Program-made: the position numbers and the translations under genes
Source: Anomaloglossus baeobatrachus
Taxonomy: Eukaryota > Chordata > Amphibia > Anura > Aromobatidae
Assembly: GCF_048569485.1 (NCBI RefSeq)
Contig: NC_134353.1
Location: forward strand, 530,069,008-530,133,007
DNA length: 64,000 nucleotides
Direction of reading: 5' to 3'
In this document: one piece after another, positions 34,258-47,584 of the stretch
Layout of the letters: the number at the start of each line of letters is the position of its first letter
Numbering within the stretch: position 1 is the first letter of the stretch
Notes under the pieces: generated by a model
The model's input: the letters and a program-made list of their open reading frames with translations, nothing else
Database searches by the model: none
Told to the model about the DNA's origin: nothing

Positions 34258-36197
34258 CCCCTTCAACACCACATGATTTTCCATTTTTTCCTCCCCTTCC
34301 TCCAAGAACCAAAACTTTTTTATTTTTCCATCAACATAGCCATATGAGGGCTTATTTTTTGGGGGCAGAGTTGTACTTTTGAATAAAGACCAGTGTCACT
34401 TTGACAGGTTATAACTCTGGAACACTTCAACGGATCCTGATGATTCTGACATTTTTTTTTCATGACATATTGTACTTCATGATAGTGCTAAAATTAAGAG
34501 GATATCTTGTGCATTTGTTTGTGAAAATATCAGATTTTTACACGTAATCGCTTGTATAAGTGCTCAACGTAGAGAGCAGGATGAATATGAGCCATGCCAT
34601 ACGGCTTTGGGAGACAGAATAAACAAATCAACAGCAGTTGAAGAAATGGCTTTATTCATTTATTTTTACGCTGTTTACCATGCAGTATAAATGATTAGGA
34701 AACTTTCTTCCTCTGGTTAGTATGATTACAGCAATACCAGGTTTATATCGTTTTTTAGGTTTGGCTGCTGTCAAGACTTTTTCACAAAAAAAAGTTTTTT
34801 TGCATCACTGAATTTTTAAGACTATAGATTTTATATTTTTCTGCCGAAAGAGTCATGTGAGGGCTTGTTTTTTGCAGGATGAGATGCAGTTTTTAGTACC
34901 ATTTTGGGCCACATAATATTTTATCGCTTTTTAATCCACTTTTTGTGAGGCAAAAGCATAAAAAAACAGCAATTCAAGAACAGGTTTTTTTTCCGCCGTT
35001 GCCATAAAAGTGATGACAAATTTATTGTTCAGCAAGTATAGGGCCAAAAATATAATAAATTTATTGAACAAAATTTATTTGCACATTAGAATACATAAAA
35101 TTACACGGTGCCAACCAAGGAGTATAGTTGTGGCCGTTTTTAATATCTTGATATTGTCGGATAATCCTGGACGAGGATCTCTGGACGTCAAACTTGAGAA
35201 GATCTTCATTCCATATTGTTATATTTTATATTATATGAATTTTATATGTATTTATTCATCTATTTTTCTATGAACAAGAAAGGAGAAAAGGCGATCATAG
35301 AAGCCCAGACACACAATAAGATATAATTCAATTTTTTATTTTTTATTTAGTATGAACAATCTTTAGTGCAGGCAGTGGTAAGGACCAACATAATATGCAT
35401 GATATTCATATATGCTCTAGACAAGGTAATGTCACAAATATATTACATTTCATAAACATCATATATATCTGTAATTTAGTATCCATAATTCCAATTACTC
35501 TCACTCATAAAAATATATATCGAGGAAAATAGATTATCCACCATACAATATGTGAGCTAAATTGATGTAAATAAGGCCACATGGCTGATAGCAATCCTGT
35601 CAAAGCGAATCTTAGCTAGTTAGATAAATACCGCCAATGTTTATATAGAGGACAAGCAACAATTGTTATATATCAAAAATAATTATATATATCTTAAAGT
35701 GGTCAGTCCTGATAGTTGTATAACACCACCGGCTCAAATAAGCCCAACCCTATCACAGTCAGGACTGAATATACCACAAGTTTTTATATATATCACCTCC
35801 AAAATACACAGTGGTGGTAATCATCACCCACAAAATGACGTAGATTGCAACCTGAATCAGGCTTGCAATCACATATATTGCGGTATAGATACCATCTATC
35901 TGTACCTACTAGCTATCGCCATTAGATGTCACTGCAGCCATATAAAACATATATATATATATGTATCACATTACACTGATCACCTGAGATCATCATCAAG
36001 CTGTTAATTTAGCCAGGTGACTAGCCATGTCTCAACATACCCACACCAGAGACAGGCAACAAACAGTGTAACCAGACATAAGGAGCATTAGAAGAGAGAC
36101 ATTACCAGTCAGGAGCATAGACTTTTTGCCATCTATTTTTCTATGTAGTCTTTTACACACAACTTTCCTCACACCTCACTTTGCATTTTTGTACATA

Positions 36198-36243
<46 letters not shown>

Positions 36244-36534
36244 CTATATACTATAAGACGCACCGGACCATAAGACGCACCCTGGTTTTAGAGAAGGAAA
36301 ATAGGAAAATAAAATTTTAAGCAAAAAATGTGGTCATGACACATTGTTGTTGTGGGGCGAGTATCTGCTGCTGACACTATTATGGGGGTAATGTCCCCAA
36401 ATTCTCTAGTAAGGTACCCCATCCTGGTAATGATCCTCCTGCCTTGTGTATATATATGTTCCTCATCCTGGTATAGCCCCATCTTGCTATATACTGCCAT
36501 CCTGGTATGTGGTCCCATCCTGCTATATAAGGCA

Positions 36535-36995
36535 TCATCCTACTATATACGCCATCATCCTGCTCATATACCCCCATCATCCTGCTCATATACTTCCATT
36601 ATCCTGCTCATATACCCCCATTATCCTGCTCATATATCCCCATCATCCTGCTATATACCCCCATCATCCTGCTCATATACCCCCATCATCCTGCTCATAT
36701 ACCACATTATCCTGCTCATATACCCTCATCATCCTTCTCATATGCCCCCATCATCCTGCTCATATGCCCCATCATCCTGCTATATTCCCCCATCATCCTG
36801 CTCATATACCCCTATCATCCTGCTCATATACCCCCATCATCCTGCTCATATACCCCCATCATCCTCCTATATACCCCCATCATCCTGCTATATGCCATCA
36901 TCCTGTTCATATGCTCCCATCAACCGGCTATATGGTCCCATCCTGCTCATATACCCCCATCATCCTGCTCATATACCCCCATCATCCTGCTATGT
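36535..36995. repeat. 21/22-bp tandem repeat (about 20 units)
   Basis: The unit is close to CCCCCATCATCCTGCTCATATA. The long open frames it creates are repeat translations. Confidence 0.85.
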
Positions 36996-37108
36996 CCTGC
37001 ATCCTGTGACACACAAAAAAATAAACGTTTACACTCACCTTTCCTTGCTCCACGCAGCGTCGCTCCTCCTCCTGTCTGCCGGCAGAGCTGTGTTGAGCCG
37101 GCCACGAT

Positions 37109-37253
37109 CCCTGCAGCATTGCGATGTCCTCCTGTCTGCCCGCGCGACTGTGTGGACACGTGCGCACAGCGATGACGTCATCGCTGTGAGCACCGCTAGT
37201 TTCCACACAGCCGCGGACGGCAGACAGGAGGACATCGCAGTGCTGCAGGGGAA
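37109..37253. repeat. GC-rich hairpin with a CRE-type palindrome near its centre
   Basis: CATTGCGATGTCCTCCTGTC is inverted as GACAGGAGGACATCGCAGTG about 100 bp on. AGCGATGACGTCATCGCT, a perfect 18-bp palindrome, lies at about 37168-37185. Confidence 0.6.
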
Positions 37254-37407
37254 CGGTGAGTACATTGATTCACTGCACCCCGCGCTGATGATGATGCGCG
37301 GGGACCAGTGAATACAGCCGCACATGATCACTCCAGGCTGTAGTTGCCAGGGGTGATCACGCAAGCTGGCTGTTTACTATGTGCGCGTCCCGGCCATCAC
37401 CCCGCTC

Positions 37408-37983
37408 AAGCGGGCTTTACACGAGACGATAGATTGTGCGATATATCGACGGGGTCACGGTTTTCGTGACGCACATCCGGCATACCGCACGACGCCGTCT
37501 TGTGTGACACCTCCTAGCGATGCAGTATCGCTCACAAATCATGAGTCGTGCACTCGTCGCTAGGTTTCATATAATTGTTTAATTAAAATGGCGGCGGTTG
37601 TTCATCGTTTCCGTGGCATCACACGTTGCTCCGTGTGACACCACGGGAACGATGGACAACAGCTTTACCTGCCTCCCGCGCCACTCGACGGCTTAATGGA
37701 AGGAAGGAGGTGGGCGGGATGTTTACATCCCGCTCATCTCCGCCCCTCCGCTTCTATTGGCCGCCTGCCGTGTGACGTCACTGTGACGCCGAACGTCCCG
37801 CCCACTCCAGGAAGTGGACGTTCGTCGCCCACAGCGAGGTCGTCCGGAAGGTAAGTACGTGTGACGGGGGTTAAACGCGTTTGTGTGCCATGGGCAACTA
37901 ATTGCCCGTGACGCAAAAACGACGGGGGCGGGTACGATCGATTGTGCTATCGCACAATCTATCGTCTCGTGTAAAGCAGGCTT
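37408..37983. mobile_element. TA-type 576-bp MITE, family copy 3
   Basis: The ends AAGCGGGCTTTACACGAGACG and, inverted, AAGCCTGCTTTACACGAGACG. TA follows at 37984-37985, while the left flank reads TC. It shares GTGACGCACATCCGGC with copy 2. Confidence 0.7.
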
Positions 37984-38812
37984 TACTGCAATCTCCATTG
38001 TATTAAACCTTTGAATTTTCTTTGCTCGCTCTGCCCAGTGGTTACCAGCCTTCTTATGTATTTTCTGCACACTGCAGCAGCTATATTCTCTTCCTATTTG
38101 CTCTGCATTTCTATTTATCCCACTCCATTCAGATTTACATATGTATAAATTATCTGAGCTCCCCCTGCTGGTTATCTGCTGCTAGAGCTTGCATATCGTA
38201 CTTTATATCTCCTTTGGATGGCAGTTAGGATGGACTAATCATATATATTTATTCATGGAATAGGCACGTCGCACTTTGATATCTATAGAGCCTTGGATCT
38301 ATTTGTTTGATTTTTTTCATCCTAATTTATTGCAATTTTTTATCCTCTGTCCTCTCCCAATATCTGTTGGCACCGTGTAATTTTATAAATTCTAAAGTGC
38401 AAATAAACTTTGTTCAATAAATTTGTTATATTTTTGGCCCTATACTTTGCGTTTCATGTTGTTTATATGATATTAGTTTTTGGCCGTATTTATGTATTCA
38501 AAAAGGCATTTTGTGGTTACTAAATTTATTGTTCAGGTCAATACAATTACAGTAATACCACATTTATATAGTTTTTTTTTATGTTTTGCCGCTTTTACAC
38601 CATAAAAACTATTTTATAGAAAGAAAAATAGTTTCTGCAAAGTTTTATGATGAAAAGACAGTTTTTGCTATTATTTATTTTACATATTCACTGAAGGGGT
38701 TAACTACTGTGGCAGTTCTATAGATTGGATTGTTACGGAAGCAGTAATACGTGTACTTTTTTGTTTATTTACTTTTTTACATAAATTTACTTATTTATTG
38801 GAATTATGTTAC

Positions 38813-40019
38813 AGGGACCCGATCGCTTGGGAGAAGAGCACAATTCTCTTCCTGCCTCATGAATGCTGTAATCATGAACTCCTGGGTAGCTTTGGCTGTA
38901 TGCTTGGGGTCATTGTCCATCTGTACTATGAAGCGCCGTCCGATCAACTTTGCGGCATTTGGCTGAATCTGGGCTGAAAGTATATCCCGGTACACTTTAG
39001 AATTCATCCGGCTACTCTTGTCTGCTGTTATGTCATCAATAAACACAAGTGACCCAGTGCCATTGAAAGCCATGCATGCCCATCCATCACGTTGCCTCCA
39101 CCATGTTTTACAGAGGATGTGGTGTGCCTTGGATCATGTGCCGTTCCCTTTCTTCTCCAAACTTTTTTCTTCCCATCATTCTGATACAGGTTGATCTTTG
39201 TCTCATCTGTCCATAGAATACTTTTCCAGAACTGAGCTGGCTTCATGAAGTGTTTTTCAGCAAATTTAACTCTGGCCTGTCTATTTTTGGAATTGATGAA
39301 TGGTTTGCATCTAGATGTGAACCCTTTGTATTTACTTTCATGGAATCTTCTCTTTACTGTTGACTTAGAGACAGATACACCTACTTCACTGAGAGTGTTC
39401 TGGACTTAAATTGATGTTGTGAACGGGTTCTTCTTCACCAAAGAAAGTATGCGGCGATCATCCACCACTGTTGTCATCCGTGGACGCCCAGGCCTTTTTG
39501 AGTTCCCAAGCTCAGCAGTCAATTCCTTTTTTCTCAGAATGTACCCGACTGTTGATTTTGCTACTCCAAGCATGTCTGCTATCTCACCGATGGATTTTTT
39601 CTTTTTTTTCAGCCTCATGATGTTCTGCTTCACCTCAATTGAGAGTTCCTTAGACCGCATGTTGTCTGGTCACAGTAACAGCTTCCAAATGCAAAACCAC
39701 ACACCTGTAATCAACCCCAGACCTTTTAACTACTTCATTGATTACAGGTTAACGAGGGAGACGCCTTCAGAGTTAATTGCAGCCCTTAGAGTCCCTTGTC
39801 CAATTACTTTTGGTCCCTTGAAAAAGAGGAGGCTATGCATTACAGAGCTATGATTCCTAAACCCTTTCTCCGATTTGGATGTGAAAACTCTCATATTGCA
39901 GCTGGGAGTGTGCACTTTCAGCCCATATTATATATATAATTGTATTTCTGAACATGTTTTTGTAAACAGCTAAAATAACAAAACTTGTGTCACTGTCCAA
40001 ATATTTCTGGACCTAACTG
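38813..40019 (-). mobile_element. Tc1-like DNA transposon relic, one terminus present
   Basis: On the - strand the terminus CAGTTAGGTCCAGAAATATT begins at 40019, next to a TA (40020-40021). The transposase start MRSKELSIEVKQNIMRLKK is at 39660. GNSKRPGRPRM (GRPR linker), ILWTDETKINLYQNDGKKKVW (second catalytic Asp region) and FIVQMDNDPKHTAKATQEF follow in order. The frame is broken between these pieces. The sequence stops near 38813 before the last acidic residue (PDLNPIE motif) and the second terminus, so it is truncated and inactive. Confidence 0.85.
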
Positions 40020-40075
<56 letters not shown>

Positions 40076-40790
40076 TATATGTAACAAGGAATAATGGAAA
40101 GAGAATATGCATGTTAGTGTTCAGATAAGAGACAGTTACCTGTAGTTATAAGGTAACGCATGCAAAGGGTATCATGGACGCCAGGGGCGTGGAGTCTGTG
40201 TAAAAAAACAAACGGAGGGGGCTACACAGCTGTCAACAGCCCCATAAACCATTACTGAGATTGCCACGGCCACAGGGCACTCGGGAAGAGCTGAGGTAAA
40301 GCACCAGAACTGCTGCATCTAATGTGATGCACCAATTCTGGTGCAGCTGTGTGCTAATATTATTAGGCTGGGAAGGGCCCAATAACCATGGACCTTCCCA
40401 GCCGGATAATACCAACCCCCAGCTGTCTGCTTTACCTTTGCTACTTACCAAAAATAAAGAGGACCCCACATCGTTTTTTAGGTTAACGAAGGCTAAAAAC
40501 ACCCATTTTGCCACATGAAAGGGGACTAAAGGGTACAAGCTTACACACCCTGCTCTAACCTAACCTTTCTCGTAGACAATCTCTCCTTAAACTACTTCCA
40601 AAGGAGAGTGTGCCAAGCATTGAGCCCCCGGGTGTCAAATACAACCAAATGACACAATGCAGCCAGCAAATCACAGTAATGCCAGTAGCTAACATGGCTA
40701 CGGCATTACTGAAAATGGCAGACAATCAATGCATGTTTATTAACTGTCTAGTAGCCGAGAAACATGCTGGGCAGGGACTGGAGTAGGGTG
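40020..40790. other. (TA)n tract then unassigned sequence
   Basis: TA repeat at about 40021-40070. The rest shows short inverted segments (GGCTGGGAAGG against CCTTCCCAGCC, 40369-40402) but no gene. Confidence 0.35.
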
Positions 40791-40873
40791 CTCAAGCATC
40801 TGCAATACTCAGACGAGTAACAAACATGCCTGAGTACCCCAATACTCGATCAAGCACGCTTGCCCATCACTAC
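40791..40873 (-). mobile_element. hAT-type terminus, related to the 8.7-kb element at 50.6 kb
   Basis: The - strand reads TAGTGATGGGCAAGCGTGCTTG then GAGTA-rich sequence, resembling the 59304 end of the big hAT element. The partner end was not found. Confidence 0.5.
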
Positions 40874-40879
40874 AGCTAT

Positions 40880-41531
40880 CTAATGTGTATGGGACTGTAA
40901 AGCCCTGTGTGCAGGGAGAAGTGATACATACATTACACCAGACCCCACTCCCATTATCCCCACTGTGGGGAACTATAACTGCCCTGTGTATGGGGCTCTA
41001 ATGCCCTGTGTGCAGGGAGAAGTGATACATACATTACACCAGAACCCACTCCCATTATCCCCACTGTGGGAACAATAACTGCCGTGTGTATGGAGCTCTA
41101 ATGCCCTGTGTGCAGGGAGAAGCGATACATACATTACACCAGAACCCACTCCCATTATCTCCACTGTGGGAACAATAACTGCCGTGTGTATGGAGCTCTA
41201 ATGCCCTGTGTGCAGGGAGAAGTGATACATACATTACACCAGAACCCACTCCCATTATCTCCACTGTGGGAACAATAACTGCCCTGTGTATGGAGCTCTA
41301 ATGCCCTGTGTGCAGGGAGAAGTGATACATACATTACACCAGAACCCACTCCCATTCTCCCCACTGTGGGAACAATAACTGCCCTGTGTATGGGGCTCTA
41401 ATGCCCTGTGTGCAGGGAGAAGTGATACATACATTACACCAGAACCCACTCCCATTATCTCCACTGTGGGAACAATAACTGCCGTGTGTATGGGGCTCTA
41501 ATGTCCTGTGTGCAGGGAGAAGTGATACATA
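40880..41531 (+). repeat. 91/100-bp minisatellite, left of the solo LTR (about 6.5 units)
   Basis: Same unit as 4024-5011. It is cut at GATACATA by the solo LTR and resumes as CATACATTACACC at 42670. Confidence 0.93.
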
Positions 41532-42669
41532 TGTGACGCCCTGGCCTATCAGGTCATCACAGGGTATTGTGCAATCCGCCCTTCTGCACAGTATCCACCC
41601 TCCTTGGTTACGGATCCTGATCCTTTGGTGGTGCAAACAGCTTGGCCAATCAAAATCCTAGGAACACTTTCCCACATGAACCTAACAGACACACCATTGA
41701 GGGGCCTGAAGGGAATAGGGCCGCCCACATGGGGGGTTGGTGAGGAGAAAGTGAGGACAGTGACAGTTGAGAGAGGAGGTGAAGTGGCTCTCGTGAGGAG
41801 AGGCCACGGAGGAGAGCTCCTGTATACTAGGTGGCAGACGTTGGTCAGGGCCTGGTAGGAGCTGGAACCCGGTCTCAGGGGACAATGTTAAGGGGCACGG
41901 ACTGCCGAGGAGGGCAGCCGGCGGCCTTGAGCTATCACCGGGCAGGGGCCAGGGCATAACGGGGTACGTGGACCCCAGGCCGGAAAGAAGCTTCACGTGT
42001 TCCAGTAATTTACCCGATGGGGGTAAAGACTACAAGTGTCATCCCCAACCAGCTCCAAAATCGGGGTACTAGTGCACTGATGGGATAGGACTTTCCCACT
42101 GCAGTCCAAAGAAATCCTACGCGTGAACCCTGAGAGCAAGCTCACTCCGTTAGCCATACGGGTGAGCGGGACCCGGAGAGTTTCATACCAACGGGTCCAA
42201 TGGAGACTACCGTAAGATGCCAGGGATAGGGCCCCAGACCAACAACAACACCAAGGGCACGGACCCAGGCATGCTCTCCGCTGGCTACAGTGGTGCTCAG
42301 AACCTTGGTTTACAAGCTGTCGGTGTGGTTAATTTGGGACTGATTGAGTACATTGAAAACCCCTGTACCTATCCCCCAACGGCACCCAAACACCATCAAC
42401 GGGCCCCGGGACACAAACCCCCTACCCACGGAGGGGTTAAACATCAGGCTGCCACACCATCGTCACCGGGCTCCCCAGCAGCAGCGGTGGTCCCTCACAT
42501 TATCACGCACCGTGGGAGGCGTCACAAACTTTCCAAAAAACCCCTGTACACAGCTCCCCCCTTCTTTTAATGTGGTTGCGCTACACTCGGGTACGGAGAC
42601 CCCTAGAGCAACCGTGGATCTGGATCCGAGCAGCGGCAGCGGCCCGGCTGCTGGCACGGGGGCGGTACA
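41532..42669 (+). mobile_element. Solo LTR, same family as 1-4023, inside the minisatellite
   Basis: It is a single LTR copy from TGTGACGCC to GGTACA, with CATA on both sides (41528-41531, 42670-42673). Removing the LTR and one CATA restores the normal minisatellite unit, confirming a 4-bp target duplication. By eye it differs from either LTR at 1-4023 by about 5%. Confidence 0.85.
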
Positions 42670-45600
42670 CATACATTACACCAGACCCCACTCCCATTAT
42701 CCACACAATAACTGCCATGTGTATGGGGCTCTAATGCCCTGTGTGCAGGGAGAAGTGATACATACATTACACCAGAGCCCACCATTATCCCCACTGTGGG
42801 AACAATAACTGCCCTGTGTATGGGGCTCTAATGCCCTGTGTGCAGGGAGAAGTGATACATACATTACACCAGAGCCCACCATTATCCCCACTGTGGGAAC
42901 AAAAACTGCCCTGTGTTTGGGGCTTTAATGTCCTGTGTGCAGGGAGAAGTGATACGTACATTACACCAGACCCCACTCCCATTATACCCACTGTGGGAAC
43001 AATAACTGCTATGTGTATGGGGCTCTAATGCCCTGTGTGCAGGGAGAAGTGATACATACATTACACCAGACCCCACTCCCATTATCTCCACTGTGGGAAC
43101 AATAACTGCCGTGTGTATGGGCTCTAATGCCCTGTGTGCAGGGAGAAGTGATAAATACATTACACCAGACCCCACTCCCATTATCCCCACTGTGGGAACA
43201 ATAACTGCCCTGTGTATGGGGCTCTAATGCCCTGTGTGCAGGGAGAAGTGATACATACATTACACCAGACCCCACTCCCATTATCTCCACTGTGGGAACA
43301 ATAACTGCCGTGTGTATGGGCTCTAATGCCCTGTGTGCAGGGAGAAGTGATAAATACATTACACCAGACCCCACTCCCATTATCCCCACTGTGGGAACAA
43401 TAACTGCCCTGTGTATGGGGCTCTAATGCCCTGTGTGCAGGGAGAAGTGATACATACATTACACCAGACCCCACTCCCATTCTCCCCACAATAACTGCCA
43501 TGTGTATGGGGCTCTAATGCCCTGTGTGCAGGGAGAAGTGATACATACATTACACCAGACCCCACTCCCATTCTCCCCACTGTGGGAACAATAACTGCCC
43601 TGTGTATGGGGCTCTAATGCCCTGTGTGCAGGGAGAAGTGATACATACATTACACCAGACCCCACCATTATCCCCACTGTGGGAACAATAACTGCCCTGT
43701 GTATGGGGCTCTAATGCCCTGTGTGCAGGGAGAAGTGATACATACATTACACCAGACCCCACTCCCATTCTCCCCACAATAACTGCCGTGTGTATGGGGC
43801 TCTAATGCCCTGTGTGCAGGGAGAAGTGATACATACATTACACCAGACCCCACCATTATCCCCACTGTGGGAACAATAAATGCCCTGTGTATGGGCTCTA
43901 ATGCCCTGTGTGCAGGGAGAAGTGATACATACATTACACCAGACCCCACTCCCATTATCCCCACTGTGGGAACAATAACTGCCCTGTGTATGGGCTCTAA
44001 TGCCCTGTGTGCAGGGAGAAGTGATACATACATTACACCAGACCCCACTCCCATTATCCCCACTGTGGGAACAATAACTGCCCTGTGTATGGGGCTCTAA
44101 TGCCCTGTGTGCAGGGAGAAGTGATACATACATTACACCAGACCCCACTCCCATTCTCCCCACAATAACTGCCATGTGTATGGGGGTCTAATGCCCTGTG
44201 TGCAGGGAGAAGTGATACATACATTACACCAGACCCCACTCCCATTCTCCCCACAATAACTGCCATGTGTATGGGGCTCTAATGCCCTGTGTGCAGGGAG
44301 AAGTGATACATACATTACACCAGACCCCACTCCCACTATCCCCACAATAACTGCCCTGTGTATGGGCTCTAATGCCCTGTGTGCAGGGAGAAGTGATACA
44401 TACATTACACCAGACCCCACTCCCACTATCCCCACAATAACTGCCCTGTGTATGGGGCTCTAATGCCCTGTGTGCAGGGAGAAGTGATACATACATTACA
44501 CCAGACCCCACCATTATCCCCACTGTGGGAACAATAACTGCCCTGTGTATGGGCTCTAATGCCCTGTGTGCAGGGAGAAGTGATACATACATTACACCAG
44601 ACCCCACTCCCATTATCCCCACTGTGGGAACAATAACTGCCCTGTGTATGGGGCTCTAATGCCCTGTGTGCAGGGAGAAGTGATACATACATTACACCAG
44701 ACCCCACTCCCATTATCCCCACTGTGGGAACAATAACTGCCCTGTGTATGGGCTCTAATGCCCTGTGTGCAGGGAGAAGTGATACATACATTACACCAGA
44801 CCCCACTCCCATTATCCCCACTGTGGGAACAATAACTGCCCTGTGTATGGGGCTCTAATGCCCTGTGTGCAGGGAGAAGTGATACATACATTACACCAGA
44901 CCCCACTCCCATTATCCCCACAATAACTGCCCTGTGTATGGGCTCTAATGCCCTGTGTGCAGGGAGAAGTGATACATACATTACACCAGAGCCCACTCCC
45001 ATTCTCCCCACAATAACTGCCCTGTGTATGGGGCTCTAATGCCCTGTGTGCAGGGAGAAGTGATACATACATTACACCAGACCCCACTCCCATTATCCCC
45101 ACAATAACTGCCCTGTGTATGGGCTCTAATGCCCTGTGTGCAGGGAGAAGTGATACATACATTACACCAGACCCCACTCCCACTATCCCCACAATAACTG
45201 CCCTGTGTATGGGGCTCTAATGCCCTGTGTGCAGGGAGAAGTGATACATACATTACACCAGACCCCACTCCCATTCTCCCCACTGTGGGAACAATAACTG
45301 CCCTGTGTATGGGGGTCTAATGCCCTGTGTGCAGGGAGAAGTGATACATACATTACACCAGACCCCACTCCCATTATCCCCACAATAACTGCCCTGTGTA
45401 TGGGGCTCTAATGCCCTGTGTGCAGGGAGAAGTGATACATACATTACACCAGACCCCACTCCCATTCTCCCCACTGTGGGAACAATAACTGCCCTGTGTA
45501 TGGGGGTCTAATGCCCTGTGTGCAGGGAGAAGTGATACATACATTACACCAGACCCCACTCCCATTATCCCCACAATAACTGCCCTGTGTATGGGGCTCT

Positions 45601-47367
45601 AATGCCCTGTGTGCAGGGAGAAGTGATACATACATTACACCAGACCCCACTCCCATTCTCCCCACTGTGGGAACAATAACTGCCCTGTGTATGGGGGTCT
45701 AATGCCCTGTGTGCAGGGAGAAGTGATACATACATTACACCAGAGCCCACTCCCATTATCTGCACTGTGGGAACAATAACTGCCCTGTGTATGGGGGTCT
45801 AATGCCCTGTGTGCAGGGAGAAGTGATACATATATTACACCAGACCCCACTCCCATTCTCCACACTGTGGGAACAATAACTGCCATGTGTATGGGCTCTA
45901 ATGCCCTGTGTGCAGGGAGAAGTGATACATACATTACACCAGAGCCCACTCCCACTATCTCCACAATAACTGCCGTGTGTATGGGGCTCTAATGCCCTGT
46001 GTGCAGGGAGAAGTGATACATACATTACACCAGACCCCACTCCCACTATCCCCACAATAACTGCCATGTGTATGGGCTCTAATGCCCTGTGTGCAGGGAG
46101 AAGTGATACATACATTACACCAGACCCCACTCCCATTTTCCCCACAATAACTGCCCTGTGTATGGGGCTCTAATGCCCTGTGTGCAGGGAGAAGTGATAC
46201 ATACATTACACCAGAGCCCACTCCCATTATCCCCACTGTGGGAACAATAACTGCCCTGTGTATGGGGCTCTAATGCCCTGTGTGCAGGGAGAAGTGATAC
46301 ATACATTACACCAGACCCCACTCCCATTCTCCCCACTGTGGGAACAAAAACTGCTATGTGTATGGGGCTCTAATGCCCTGTGTGCAGGGAGAAGTGATAC
46401 ATACATTACACCAGACCCCACTCCCATTCTCCCCACTGTGGGAACAAAAACTGCTATGTGTATGGGGCTCTAATGCCCTGTGTGCAGGGAGAAGTGATAC
46501 ATACATTACACCAGACCCCACTCCCATTCTCCCCACAATAACTGCCCTGTGTATGGGCTCTAATGCCCTGTGTGCAGGGAGAAGTGATACATACATTACA
46601 CCAGACCCCACTCCCATTCTCCCCACAATAACTGCCCTGTGTATGGGCTCTAATGCCCTGTGTGCAGGGAGAAGTGATACATACATTACACCAGACCCCA
46701 CTCCCATTTTCCCCACAATAACTGCCCTGTGTATGGGGCTCTAATGCCCTGTGTGCAGGGAGAAGTGATACATACATTACACCAGACCCCACTCCCATTA
46801 TCTCCACAATAACTGCCCTGTGTATGGGCTCTAATGCCCTGTGTGCAGGGAGAAGTGATACATACATTACACCAGACCCCACTCCCATTTTCCCCACAAT
46901 AACTGCCCTGTGTATGGGCTCTAATGCCCTGTGTGCAGGGAGAAGTGATACATACATTACACCAGACCCCACTCCCACTATCCCCACAATAACTGCCCTG
47001 TGTATGGGGCTCTAATGCCCTGTGTGCAGGGAGAAGTGATACATACATTACACCAGACCCCACTCCCACTATCCCCACAATAACTGCCCTGTGTATGGGG
47101 CTCTAATGCCCTGTGTGCAGGGAGAAGTGATACATACATTACACCAGACCCCACTCCCACTATCCCCACAATAACTGCCCTGTGTATGGGGCTCTAATGT
47201 CCTGTGTGCAGGGAGAAGTGATACATACATTACACCAGACCCCACTCCCACTATCCCCACAATAACTGCCGTGTGTATGGGCTCTAATGCCCTGTGTGCA
47301 GGGAGAAGTGATACATACATTACACCAGACCCCACTCCCACTATCCCCACAATAACTGCCGTGTGTA
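42670..47367 (+). repeat. 91/100-bp minisatellite, main array (about 50 units)
   Basis: Same unit as at 4024-5011, much expanded, mixing 91- and 100-bp forms and a shorter CCACCATTATCC variant. It ends at the same base as the first array and leads into the copied PLIN2 promoter. It has a strong 131-aa-like periodic frame on - which is repeat translation. Confidence 0.95.
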
Positions 47368-47584
47368 CAGGCTCCTCCAGCACATAACACGCCCCCGTTA
47401 CCGGCCTCACCACACAACTGTCAGTCACACCGTGACCCCTGCACGCCGCGCACAGCCGCCCTCAGTCAGGAGAGCAGACTGTGACGTCACCAGTCAGCTG
47501 ACTGCAGGGAGCCTCCGGAGACCGCGCATAGTCAGGTGGGCGTGGTTATCCGCCTATAAGAGCGCAGACGCCCGAGGAGCGCTC
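47368..47584 (+). promoter_or_regulatory. Duplicate of the PLIN2 promoter
   Basis: Base-for-base copy, by eye, of 5012-5228 at an offset of 42,356. It includes TGACGTCA (47482-47489) and TATAAGAG (47555-47562), so it retains every motif of the gene promoter. Confidence 0.7.

Larger units (their letters stand above)
35033..38521. mobile_element. 3.5-kb foldback-ended insertion with 15-bp target duplication, carrying other elements
   Basis: AAATTTATTGTTCAG flanks it (35018-35032, 38522-38536). End arms of about 80 bp (about 35034-35112 and 38368-38450) are inverted copies containing AGTATAGGGCCAAAAATATA and TAATAAATTTATTGAACAAA. A 70-bp unpaired tail follows the right arm. The interior holds a (TA)n tract (36205-36239), a repeat starting ATAAGACGCACC (36253 on), a 21/22-bp array, a GC-rich hairpin and a TA MITE. 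Confidence 0.55.
34258..38812. repeat. Interspersed repeat beginning TTAA-CCCCTTCAACACC, heavily nested
   Basis: It starts after TTAA at 34254-34257 and shows TTTTTCCTCCCCTTCCTCC and ATAGCCATATGAGGGCTTA. It resumes after the 35033-38521 insertion and reaches the Tc1-like relic at about 38813. No coding region. Confidence 0.45.

Noticed and set aside
36352-37311. 319-aa + strand open frame
   Set aside because: Most of it is a translation of the 21/22-bp CCATCATCCTGCTCATATA-type repeat.
41532-42669. Solo LTR as a left/right recombinant of the two LTRs at 1-4023
   Set aside because: It matches the left LTR at some sites and the right LTR at others in both halves, and has private differences, so no single crossover pattern appears. 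Independent descent from a family consensus fits better.
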